A stretch of DNA of 64,000 nucleotides from Calycina herbarum (lineage: Eukaryota; Ascomycota; Leotiomycetes; Helotiales; Pezizellaceae). The DNA is taken from NCBI GenBank assembly GCA_001414485.1, contig LLEY01000021.1, forward strand, positions 434,001-498,000, in the 5' to 3' direction. Under the pieces are notes generated by a model, which saw only the letters and a list, made by a program, of their open reading frames with translations, was not told where the DNA came from and made no database searches. Positions 24,286-36,042 of this stretch are shown here, piece after piece. Position 1 is the stretch's first letter. Each line of letters starts with the position of its first letter. The position numbers were made by a program, and so were the translations under genes.

Positions 24286-24995
24286 ATGACAGACACCAAA
24301 ACCCCCAACCCAAAAACCTCAAACTGGTGGGACGCATTCCCAGCACCTAAAGCCTGCGTCCCAGAAATCACAGCCGACGAAGTAATGAAGATGTTTGATG
24401 ATATGGATATCAAACCTGGATTGAGGGAGTTTTTGTTGGTTGATGTTAGGAGGAATGATTGGGAGGTTTGTTCTTTCCTTTATTTTTATTTCTACCCCGC
24501 GAGCTCGCTAGCCTGGTTTGGCTGGGAGAATGTGCGATGTATGAAGTTTGATAAGGCAAGTAGTTGATAAATAGTAACTAATAAGGGGACAGGGAGGAAC
24601 AATCAAAACATCTTTCAACCTCCCAGCGCAAAGTTTTTATCAGAGTCGAAAGGTGCTTTTGGATCTTTGCGATCGGGCGAATATTAAAACCGTCATTTTT
24701 TATTGTGGCAAGTCCCCCTCTTCTCCTCAAAACTGATTCAACTCGTTCAAGTTCCCAATTATGTTCTCAAGCCAGATAAACTAAAATATATTTAGGATCC
24801 TCGAGCGGAAGGGGTCCAAGGTGCGCAAATTGGTTGCAAGATTACATCGAGGATATCTCCAAGTTTGGAATGAAAAGCTTCTTGAAAGTGAGAGTTCTGA
24901 AGGGTGGAATCAAGGGTTGGGTTAAGGAGTTTGAGGGGAGTTTAATGGAGGGGTTTGAGGAGGAGAAATGGGACATGGGGAAGGAGCAAAAGTAG
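24286..24995 (+). CDS. Rhodanese/Cdc25-like phosphatase or arsenate reductase family protein
   Basis: Small single-domain protein, 164 aa in three exons: 24286-24465, 24593-24707, 24796-24995. The order VDVRRNDWEGG, IKTSFNLPAQSF, VIFYCGSSSGRGPR matches fungal Cdc25-type rhodanese domains. The active-site loop is C98-G-S-S-S-G-R104, a C-x5-R phosphatase signature. Relatives act as tyrosine phosphatases or arsenate reductases; which applies here is not visible. The first intron uses the acceptor ACAG at 24589-24592. The second intron begins GC rather than GT (GCAAGT at 24708); the spliced frame requires it, giving the expected Gly-Ser after Cys98. No signal peptide. Confidence 0.88.
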
Positions 24996-25443
24996 GAAGG
25001 GAAGATGAACTGATTTGTGTGGCTGTGACGGGTGGAAAATGAGTAGAGAAGACGTTCATTTGATTGATAGGAAGCTTTCTACTGTCCTACTCTTGCCCTT
25101 TCTGGTAAAACTCAGATCTGGGCCTTTGGTTCCAGGAAGGGAAAGAACGACCTAGCGCTGTCGGGGGTGTTGCATGTAGCAATTGCCTTCATTCTGCGAT
25201 TTCCTTATCAAATGAGTATCATGGAAAGATGCCAGACCAGAATGGTTTTCGAGGGCAACAACCCAATTCTAAGAAGGATAAGGTTGTGAATCGCAATAAC
25301 CCAAGCATTGACGTGAAGTATGGTATTTTATTGCAGAGACCGAAAGAACGCCATATCCGCCCTCCAAATGCGAAACTTTTGGTTGTTCCCGCTTCCTTCC
25401 CGGTTCTCGTGTATGTGTCTCGGAAAAATCGTGAGTAGTCTAT
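24996..25443. other. Convergent intergenic region
   Basis: Holds the 3' ends of the Cdc25-like gene (+) and SmG (-). A plus ORF at 25229-25438 is antisense to the SmG 3' flank and shows no features. Confidence 0.5.
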
Positions 25444-25944
25444 TCAATTTCTGTCTTCTCGACCGCCTCCGATTCTCTCTAAAGCCTCGAGCATGACGAC
25501 TGAATTTCCTCGAATAACCTATTGAATCATTAGTGACTACCCTATGGAGTTTTCGCAATAGGAGAATACTAACAACCATGCCTAATCTAACCTTCTCTCC
25601 GCCATCCTTCTCCTCGACTGCGTCGTCCAGCACAATGTTTAGGAAGACCTAGACGCCCATTAGTTTGGGGCTCTCACCGCGGGGTATTTGTTGACCAACA
25701 TCGTAACCTCTCAATACGCCAATAACTTTCCGGCTCCCATTCAGTTGCACAAAGAGCCTTTTGTCGAGGTACTACGACAATGCGTTAGTCTTTTGTACTT
25801 TTGAATAGTTCTATTGTCTGCCCCGTCGCGGGCTGTAATTTGCGCCCACCAGCCCACAGCTTTATGGTGGAGGGCGGTGAGTTGATGGGAAGAGAAACCG
25901 GGGGTAGAACATACCTTCTTTAGCTCTGGTTGAGCTTGAGGCAT
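25444..25944 (-). CDS. Small nuclear ribonucleoprotein G (SmG)
   Basis: Core Sm protein of the U1, U2, U4 and U5 snRNP seven-membered rings. Four short exons on the minus strand: 25944-25915, 25771-25700, 25648-25574, 25518-25444 (83 aa). The start MPQAQPELKK is near-universal for SmG. It continues with YLDKRLFVQLNGSRKVIG (Sm1), VFLNIVLDDAVEEKDGG, and MVVIRGNSVVMLEALE (Sm2 with the RNA-contacting RGN). Introns of 143, 51 and 55 bp; the second donor, GTTGGT, is atypical but required by the conserved GYDVFLN junction. Easily missed because no exon is longer than 75 bases. Head-to-head with an NTR2-like gene. Confidence 0.93.
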
Positions 25945-26171
25945 CTTGAGAATTTGTGAGAGATGCTACTATTCTGAAGTCGAAGCTTGTGGGGTACGAC
26001 TTGCTTGGAGTCGCTGGACCAGCAATTTGGGATAAGAACTCGCGCTAGCTTCGTCACGTGGAGATATTGAAATCGCGTTGACCCAAGACTTCCCTGATTT
26101 CAGAACCTTATTCATATCTACAACTTTCTTTCTAGTTCCTGTAAATTGCAGACTGCGGTTACCTTCTCAAA
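25945..26171. promoter_or_regulatory. Shared divergent promoter of SmG and the NTR2-like gene
   Basis: Only 227 bp separate the two start codons. A palindromic CACGTG lies at 26055-26060, near the middle, and could serve both directions. No TATA box is evident on either side. Confidence 0.6.
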
Positions 26172-27630
26172 ATGAAGTCTGCATTCGGATCCAAGCGAAA
26201 AGCAAGAAAAATCCAAGTCGACGACGAAGAAGACGAACCTGGCGCAAAAGACCCTCAACCCCCAAAGGACTCTGGTAAGTACACCCAAAGCTACAGCTTC
26301 CAACCCAGCTGATCATGAAAAGCCAGCTAACAGCGGACCTTTAGCCCCCCTCACATCCAGTACCTCGTCCTCAAATCGAAAAGGATTCAAGAAATCGAGT
26401 TTGCGACAAAGTATCGCCTTTAATGATGACGGCGACGAGGAGACGGGTAGCAGTGCGAATGATGGCGCGAATAAACCTTCGATCGGACGCTCGAACTCTT
26501 TGATGAAGAAGAAGAAGGCTGCTTCTTCGAGACTTTCGTTTGGACCGGGGGAGATAATTTCTGGGGATGCGGCGGAGGCTTTGGAGGACGATGGGGCTTT
26601 TACACCTAAGAAGGCGACTTTGGGGCGTCGAGTTATTGAAGGAAATGCATTTCGGAAATCGCTGCCATATCCAGCACGCGACGATGATGGGGAAAGACCG
26701 ACGTACAGCAAGGACTATTTAAATGAGTTGAAGAGCTCTACGCCCAATAAACCCATCGAATTGCAGGATATTCAAGCTACGGTTGAGGATGAAGAGGCTC
26801 TGGATGCGAGCGAATTGGAGGGAGCAATGATTGTAGATTTGGAACCTGCAGCACCCGCACATATACCCACCGAAGCAGAGATCAGAGAGAAGAAAGAAAG
26901 AAGGGCCAGACTAGCACATGAGAAGGATTTTATTTCATTCGATGATGTTGATAACGATCGACGAGAATTATCACTACTTCCCCGGAAGAAAAAGCCGGAA
27001 AGCCGTTTAGTGAGGGACGATGAAGATATAGCTGAAGGATTCGACGAATTTGTCAACGATGGTCGAATATCTCTTGGGAAGAAACAAGAACGAGAAGCCA
27101 AACGGAAACATCGTAAAGATATTGCGGACATGATTGCAAAGGCGGAAGGGAGTTCAGATGGAGATTCAGATGATTCCGAGGAAGAACGAAATGCGGCGTA
27201 TGAAGCTGCACAGACTCGAGCTGGCATGGATGGTCTTCACAAACCAGACGATGAAGAGACGGCTGCTGCTACACAGGTGCCGTCTAAAATTACCCCTTTG
27301 CCAGTTTTGTCAGAATGTTTGGCTCGATTGCAATCCACATTGAGTTCGATGCAACAAGAATTAGCTCGGAGGACGAAGAAAGTTGCGGATTTGGAAAAGG
27401 AGAAATCCGAAATCTTAGCAAGGGAGACCGAGGTGCAAGATTTGTTGAAGCAGTCTGGAGAGCGATTTGCTGCGTTGAAAGCAGACACCAATGGAGCGAT
27501 TGCAGACCCGAAGACCTTGGCTGAGACTCTGAAAAAGGATGCAATGATGGAAGGAATGGGAAGTGACAGAGGATTAGAAAGTTTCGGGAATACCCCAACT
27601 GTACGACCAGCTGTGGAAGATATCGGTTAG
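26172..27630 (+). CDS. NTR2-like pre-mRNA splicing factor (spliceosome disassembly)
   Basis: Two exons, 26172-26274 and 26345-27630, 462 aa. The N-terminus (MKSAFGSKRKARKIQ) is basic, followed by acidic and Ser-rich low complexity, then the block YSKDYLNELKSSTPNKP typical of NTR2/GC-rich-factor-like proteins, long charged helical regions, and a C-terminal coiled coil (about 330-420; TKKVADLEKEKSEILARE). In yeast, Ntr2 with Ntr1 recruits the helicase Prp43 to release the lariat spliceosome; that role here is by family only. Nuclear. The partner gene across the short divergent promoter, SmG, is also spliceosomal. Alternatives: another intrinsically disordered splicing-associated protein of the same family. 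Confidence 0.8.
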
Positions 27631-27861
27631 AGCTCGTTAATTCACAAATCAAATTTCAATCATCACACCAATCAGCTTCCAAATTTCCAAGTATCTGATT
27701 CTCCTCTAAATAGGTTGCTTTGCTGCGTAATCGATAACCGTATAAACACCCAAAATGCGATACAATATATATACAAGGAACATTCGTAAGACTGTCGAAT
27801 GTTGAACCACTATTCCTTTTACTATTCGACCCCTAACCCCTAAGTCCTCCCGAATCATTGT
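27631..27861. other. Convergent 3' intergenic region
   Basis: 231 bp between the stop codons of the NTR2-like gene (+) and the secreted-protein gene (-). AT-rich, probable 3' UTRs. No further feature seen. Confidence 0.5.
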
Positions 27862-29326
27862 TCAATCATAATTCCTCAGAAATCGTTTTATCATCCCCCT
27901 TTTCTCCATACCACCCGCCATCTCCACGCCGCTAACGACAACCTTCTCGGTCTTGACTTCCATCGCTCCGCCAGCACCACCCAATATTGTAGGTAACACA
28001 CCAGCTATTCACATATTAGCTACATTCCCTCAGCGTTTCTTTATCATTCCCAGAAACGGCATTGGGTGAGGGGAGGAAGGAAGAGTGAAGGTGAAAGTGA
28101 AAGGGGTACACATACTCTCACCAACAGGTTTGGGCGCCGTGACCAAAATCACATAAACCCCATCCATCTGCGTCATCTTGGAAATCTCAATTCGATCCTC
28201 GGGTAACTCCCGAACCACCTGGTTATCAGCCAAAAGGGGAAGGAATTGTCCCGATGTAGCGTTTAGGGGTCTCTTGTAGACTGTGAGCATGGTTGAAGGG
28301 GAGAAGCCGTAGGGTCTGAGAGCTTGTAACATTACTCTGTTGACTTTTGGCTTTGTAAGCTTAAATCCAGAAAGGGTCAACGCAGAAGGGGGGGGCGGTA
28401 AAGAGGGGATAAGCGAATAGAAAGAAGATATACATACAAGGAACGCTCATAGTACAATCAATCTTTCCAAAAGGACTACTACTATTCACAACCCACGCAT
28501 AACTATTCAACGGCTCCGTATTCGCCGGCAACGTCCCCGGATTAATCCCCGGCCTCAAATTAACATTAAAAGCCATCGTTTGCTCGGCTTGCACATTAAA
28601 TCGTATCCCATCAATCCACTCAGTCTGTTGCGTCCCTGGCCCATTCGACAAATGCGCCGTCCGGGTTTCTCCCTGTCCGAATTGCATAAAAATATTTGCC
28701 GTGTCAATCGACTGTCGCCCTACGAGGATATACTCTCCGTCTATGGATGTCATCTTCATTATTCGTGTGTTGTTCTCTGAGGAATGGACGTTCCGCGTGG
28801 AATCATCGATTACCCAGCTTCTGCGGTCGGGAGAGAGGGAGGCGACGAAGGTGTTGGCCTGCGGGATGTTCATCTTGTTGAGCATGCTGGGTCTGTAGGG
28901 GATTTCTATCTTTCCTATCATGTCGTTTGCGGAGTCGTTGGTGCGTACAACGTAGGAATAATTTGAGAGAGAAACGAAGTTCTGGCCGTCGGTTCCGCTG
29001 ATGAACTTTGCTTGGAGGGGCTCCGCGTTTTGGGTTACTACTACTGTTCTTGCTTTGGGGGAGAAGACATCTATTACGAAGCCGTCTTGAAAATCTTGAT
29101 CGGTTCGCGCCATCTGTTCATGTTAGACAACTTCGATATAGGTGAACGGAAATCTTACCCCTCCGGCGATTTGAACTACATCTCCAAATCCAGGTAAAGC
29201 CGCTGCTGCTTGAGTCTTCGGTTTTGGATCCTTCTCATCGTCCGCCGATACCAACACCCCGTTTCCCAAACATTGTAATATTAAAAGTGTACCCAATAGG
29301 TTCTTCAACCTAGAACTGGAAGCCAT
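27862..29326 (-). CDS. Secreted protein of unknown function
   Basis: Four exons on the minus strand, 29326-29159, 29113-28438, 28343-28116 and 28004-27862, give 404 aa. A signal peptide is clear (MASSSRLKN then a hydrophobic LLGTLLILQCLGNGVLVSA stretch, cleavage near residue 28). The rest is rich in Asn, Ser, Thr and beta-type alternation, with N-glycosylation sequons such as NYS and NNT, and few cysteines. It contains two related-looking units, KMTSIDGEYILVG and KMTQMDGVYVILV, suggesting an internal repeat of a beta domain. No transmembrane helix after the signal. The acceptor of the second intron (AAAAG at 28344-28348) was chosen because it alone keeps frame, so that junction is the weakest. 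I do not recognise a family; an extracellular or wall-associated role is inferred only from the signal peptide. Confidence 0.75.
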
Positions 29327-30511
29327 GCCTGCAGCTATACATTCGCTCGAAATCAAAAGAAAGGAATGCTAAGAGCAAAAAACAAATCAAAAATAGAAAA
29401 GATTGATCGACCGCAAGCACAAAAAAGTAACAACAAGCACCCACTGCCCAGCAGAAATGCTGAATGGTGTCCAAACAGAGAAAGAAGGGAAAACTGATAC
29501 TAGGGGGAATCGTTCTTGTTAAGATCTCCCCCAAACCTTGCGAACCCACCGGTTTGACCCTTACTGGAGTTCGTCCTGCTAACCTTGCACATACCCTCCA
29601 GATGCACCAATCACAACTGGATAATCTACGGGAGATCGACTCTCCATCCCGGAGCTATCCAATGAGCGATATGTGACAGCCGTTATGGACGAGGAAATGC
29701 TTGCGTGGGGAGAAACGGCTTCGAAACAAAGCCAAGAAACGTCCTGTGCACGGTCATTTTCAACGATTAACGAGGGAATACGCGTCGAAGGCAGAAGCCA
29801 CCAGTCATGATGTTGTACCCTCGGACTCGAAACTAATTGAGACTTGTATTGTTGTGCAAGTCAAGATGACAACTTGGAGAGGACATCTTGTCCCACTTGG
29901 GAAAGGAGATATGTTGCCTGGTGTTCTGAGACTGGAAGACTCGGATGAAGCTAGAAGCTTTTATCCGATTATTTGAAGCAATGGCTACGTAAACGAGGTT
30001 TTGTCCACAAAGATATAGAAAACAATAGTTGATTGCTACCATCAGCATGTGGAAAAACCTGAACATCAACAGAAAACCTGGAAGTGTAAACATTGAAGTC
30101 GAAAGTGGGGCTACCAATAGGCATCCAAAGAGCAGTTCGCAATGAAAATACCAACTCTAATAAAAGACTTAAGACTAGTTGTCCACGCTATCTGTGGGGA
30201 AATAATATACTCGTGACAACGAGTGATAGGAAAGTGAGGCGGTAAAGCTTTCCGGAAAGAAATAAGCTTAAGTAGACAAAAGTGTATAACACGAATGCAA
30301 GCCTCTTCCCTTCGCCCAAGATGTCGGTGTCTCCCGGGTACAAGGAGCCAATAAAAAAGCCGATTACCCGGCAATCTTGGAATACTCGCCTCTATGACCT
30401 CCTCAGAAAGTAAATGAAAATAAGAACTTACTACACACCACCCAAGAGTCTATAACTTTTGATTTTGCTAATTGCTAGCAAACTGGTATCTATCTAGTCG
30501 TAAAATAATCT
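29327..30511. other. Intergenic region between the secreted-protein gene and LYS1
   Basis: About 1.2 kb. Small ORFs on both strands (for example 29701-29976 +, 29833-30117 -, 30111-30374 -) overlap each other and lack features. Upstream of 29326 it should contain the promoter of the secreted-protein gene. Nothing else seen. Confidence 0.45.
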
Positions 30512-31736
<1,225 letters not shown>

Positions 31737-31828
31737 GACGATGTTATGTATTGTGGAGTGATGCGGGAAATTGGTGGAAATTGAGGGGAGGGGTTCACAA
31801 TTATTGAGATATATACTGCCATTTTATT

Positions 31829-31866
31829 GACTCACCGGTCCGCTCTTTTCATTGGGCGGTGAGTCG
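31829..31866. promoter_or_regulatory. Inverted pair of Gcn4/CPC1-type sites upstream of LYS1
   Basis: TGACTCA (31829-31835) and a second copy in opposite orientation, GGTGAGTCG (31859-31867), are parts of a 9-bp inverted repeat GACTCACCG ... CGGTGAGTC (31830-31838 and 31858-31866). They are 93-130 bp upstream of the LYS1 ATG. The first is the exact bZIP Gcn4/CpcA core; lysine genes are classical targets of this general amino-acid control. Confidence 0.65.
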
Positions 31867-32109
31867 CTCCGAAATCGGGCCCGAAAATAGTGCTTGTTGT
31901 TCATAGAAATTAAGCTAATTATTTCTCTATCTTTTGAAGTATTCTAGACAAAAACGACGAGAGCTATTTGTACCGAGAAAAAATATTTACTACGCGAGAG
32001 AAAATCAATAAACAAAATCGCTCAGGGGCTGCTATAAATCTCTGCATCTTTGCCTTCTCGCTGCTCATCAACTTCAAGTAAGTTCTTATAACCCGACCTC
32101 TTCCATTCA

Positions 32110-35049
32110 TCACTTCGTCTTCAACGCAAAGCACCTCTCCGAACTAACAGCATTATTCCCCCACCAATTCGGCATAACAGCCGCCGTCGTCCCAATAAAC
32201 AGAAAAATAAACAACAAGTTAAGGTTAAACCCAGTATCCGCCGCCGCACCACTAATATAAGCCCAAGTCATCCAGAACTTGTGTTTATACCGATACAAAT
32301 AAAAATTCGTAAAAGTTCCAATAAGTATATTAGTAAAAGGACCCGTACTAAGATTCCCGCGGAAAATAGCCGCACTGGCAAAGAAAATCGTTGTATTCCA
32401 GAGGTTGAAACCAAATTTCGGGAATTTTTTGTGTAGGAGCCAGATGATGAAAGGTGCTGCTGCCCCGGGAACGAAGCCGTAGAGAACTGGTTTGAAGAAT
32501 GGGGAGTCGAAAAGCCTTTTGGGACCGACTAGGGCGTATTGGATACCAGCGCTGTTGTAATTTTGGAATTCTTGACCTGTCCATTGGCCATTTGGATCGG
32601 GGATTTTCCCACTGACGTAGTCGAACTTGGTACTGAGTACCCATCGCATAACCCCGTAATTTACTGGTAGTGCGATCATGTTGGCGATGATTTGGGCACC
32701 AATAACGGCTCGAGGGGGTATATGGAGATAATGGCCAATCTAGTCATCATCAGTAAGTGAGTCGCAGAGAAGAAATAAACCAATGGGAGGTCACTAACCT
32801 TCTGATCCTCGATCACAACCAAAGCATCGTACCATGTATTTCCCGAAATGATGCGATAAGCGAGCTGGCCAAGCGGATGTCGATTTGAACCTGCTACATT
32901 GATCATGTCTAATCACCAGTAAGTTAGATTCTGCTACATGCGAAGATAACTTCTACTTACAGCCATATATAAGCTCATTAAAGAGTCCAACTTTCACCAT
33001 AAACCCCGATAGAGCATAAACAAGAGCCATCGGTAGCATAGTCGCGGCACCAAACCCTAAAGCGACGAAGAACGTCCATGTAGGCATCCAGACTTGCCTT
33101 GTTGCAACAATGATCAAAAGAATCCCAATGGGAAATAAAGTAAGAGCAACCCATTCCCTTCCTCACATATTAGTAGTGTTCCAGAAACTAAAACGAACAA
33201 GATAAGCATACCATTTTGTGATACTTGGATATTGCTGTGAGAGTTTACTGGCAAAAATTAGACATGCTGAGATTCAAGAATCGAAACAGGCGGGACTTAC
33301 AATAAACGATCTTTATGATATTCCTGTTTTGATCTTTTGGCAGCCCAGATCCGCTTGATTTTCGGTCCTAAAAACAGGCCAGCCCAAACGTAGCAAGACA
33401 TATATGAGGCGTACCACTGTACAGAATTTTTGTTAGCATGCGGGAAACAATAGATGAGATCTAGACTTACCATGAAGATTTCCCATGTATACTGCGCACC
33501 AGAATAAGCGAGACCGGCAGTTGCAAGCTTCGCTTCATTGACTTGCTGCACCCCATTTGCATCCGTGAATACTATTCATATCAGCTACAGCTATATAGTA
33601 CACCAGACCAAAACGGCTTACGCAGACTTTTGAAAGGAAAAGCAGTTCCGTTTTTCTGGAACACATTTTGGGACATGATATTATAAGTCGGAGATCCCCA
33701 GAGATTACCAAAGTATGCAATTGGGATTAGAATCCATGTCTAAGGGCCATCAGTAAATAATCCTGAGGATACAGTTGGGTAGACTTACAGTGATTACAAA
33801 AGCAGCGAATATAGTAACTTGAACACTGTAAGGGTATGTAACAACAGTCGAAGTAATGTTTGACCAATCAAGAGTGATGTTCAACAATCCAATACCTCCT
33901 CGACCAGCTCCCAAGAAGTTGACTGTATGGTTTTTGCTCGCGAACCAACATAAGGGCGCAAGAGAGGCGAGCATTGGGAACATATATTCTGGGAGGAATT
34001 GCCACGCGAAGACACCGAATAAAATGAACCAAAATGTCTTGAGGGTCAATATTAGCTTCGTATTGTTTCTATACAGAGATGAGACGTACCTTCATCTGTC
34101 TTGCCGATATATCCTTATGAAGTTCTGATTTTCCTTGCATACTTCTGTAGACTGTGACTTGTTGTAGCGAAAGCGGGAAAAGGAATTCGGGGTCGTCAAC
34201 TAGGATTGTTCGAACTTTCAATCCATCAGCAATATCCCGGGAAAATGAGGATAGGACATACCCATAGCTGCAAAAGAAAACCCAAGCAGAGAAGCGCCCT
34301 AATCAAGGATCAGTACATGAGTGTAAAACTCGGTTATCATAACGAACCCATCCGAAGAATAACGCCACGGCAGGACTCATGGTGATACCGTAGAAGAGTG
34401 CAGCATTAGTTGGCAAATAAGCTAGGATAAATTAGAGACTGCGTCAAATGTTGACACATGTTACTACTCACTTGCCCATTGACCTTGACTGCCCGCATTC
34501 GCTGCAATACCAATGATAGCATGTTCTTTGATAGAGAATGGCCCCGGGTTAAGCGAGAATGAGTATCGTCCAAGGGGAACAGTTTTATCAGGTAGAATAC
34601 GAGCAAGCAAACGACCAAGTGGCGCTGAAGCAAGGATGACGAAAAAGACCGGGAAGGGTGCATGAGTCGTTCTGAAGCTGTACCCATATGATTAGAAGAC
34701 AGCCAGAGCCGTCACTGAACTGAACTCACTAAGAGAGCTGCGAAACAATACTGCCAATAATACAGAACAAAACTGATAGAGAAACGGATCTGAAGGTCAA
34801 AACTGGTAGAGAAGGATCATCTTCAAATGACACAACGTTCCGGACGATATCTGGTATGTTCACAAACTCCTCGGATGTGAAGTCGTATTGTGGTTCGTCT
34901 GAAGTCTCCTTGTCATCGTCGCTTTCGATGCCAATGGATGGGGTCTTTTTATCAATCTCAGGTACTGAACTGAGAGAATCATCCGGCGGCGCTGTGGTCG
35001 AAACCTCCAGGCCACCCTTTGTTGACTTTTCATTATCGTTGTAAGCCAT
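32110..35049 (-). CDS. Oligopeptide transporter, OPT family
   Basis: Proton-coupled uptake of small peptides (or glutathione/metal chelates) across the plasma membrane. Thirteen exons on the minus strand: 35049-34730, 34677-34472, 34421-34348, 34298-34262, 34214-34090, 34037-33789, 33739-33622, 33571-33471, 33416-33301, 33247-33212, 33157-32961, 32908-32799, 32739-32110, summing to 772 aa, the normal size. The N-terminus is hydrophilic and acidic (MAYNDNEKSTKGG). Signature motifs: SLNPGPFSIKEHAII, NAGSQGQWA, GNLWGSPTYNIMSQN, WYASYMSCYVWAG and the C-terminal WNTTIFFASAAI...NNAVSS. Many hydrophobic segments fit about 14 helices. Diverges from an M20 carboxypeptidase gene 993 bp away. Substrate not predictable by eye. 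Confidence 0.93.
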
Positions 35050-36042
35050 CTCGAGAAAGGCAACATTCGAATGGATATTTTTACGAAACTCACCTCATTC
35101 GGTATCTGCTCGTCTCTTTAACAATCCCATATCTGAGACTTGCCGGCCATTTTTCGATAATGCCGATTGAAATTATGGATCTACATGGCGTGTAAATAAA
35201 AGTATTGATATTAGGCTACGGTGTGCTAGGATAGATTATGTTGTAACCCTATCCTTTTGTTGCTACTTATCCAGTTTGACTCCACCATGCTCAAAGAGTG
35301 GGGGATAGTAGCCCACCAGCCCTCACCTCGGTTTGAACTTTGAAGTTCCAAGTTTCTAATAACATTACTCCTGTCTAATAGTGTGATCAATAGGATATAT
35401 AAGGAGTAAGACTTCAAATACGCTGAATGTTTTGAGCTTGTAATAGTTAAAATCGCTCATAGTCACTTCTGAGGTTACTACAATGATTATATCTCGTTTT
35501 GTAGATGCCGATGATTGTTCACCTCGGTCAATATAGGACCCATGCTCTCGCTTCGTTCAATAGAGCAAGTCGCCGATATCTTGAGTATGCACCATGCAAT
35601 GCAGTGATCATACATGCGCACTTGTATAAGCTAGCAGTTTACTTTGCCCCCAAATGCCCCAAAGACTTCGCAAGTTTGTCCTGCTCTCTTTTATTTTCGC
35701 TTAAAGGATAAGTCGCGAGAACGGGTGAGGGTGGCCATTCCCATTCGAGCGCAATTGCGCTCAACTAAATACTGTAAGTTGAAGCACATTCAATTAACTC
35801 CTTTTATGGTTTTACTTTGGGTGAAAATAAGACCAACATAAAAGCATGTTTCACGACAAAATTCAAGAGTGGGGACTTGCATTATCTACTTGGCGATCTA
35901 ATGCTACATGCAACATGCGTAACAAATCGCGTGATAGGATGCGTAACTTCTTAGTTCTGTTCTAGCTGCATCGGGATCATTTTTCCGAGATCCCTTCCAT
36001 TCGTTTTCGTCCATCAAAAATCTACACCCAAAGTATATCTTC
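35050..36042. promoter_or_regulatory. Divergent promoter region of the OPT transporter and the carboxypeptidase
   Basis: 993 bp between the two starts. No gene supported; small ORFs at 35505-35841 (+) and 35226-35417 (-) are feature-less. GATA-type cores occur (for example near 35163 and 35390), but such short motifs are expected by chance. Confidence 0.45.
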
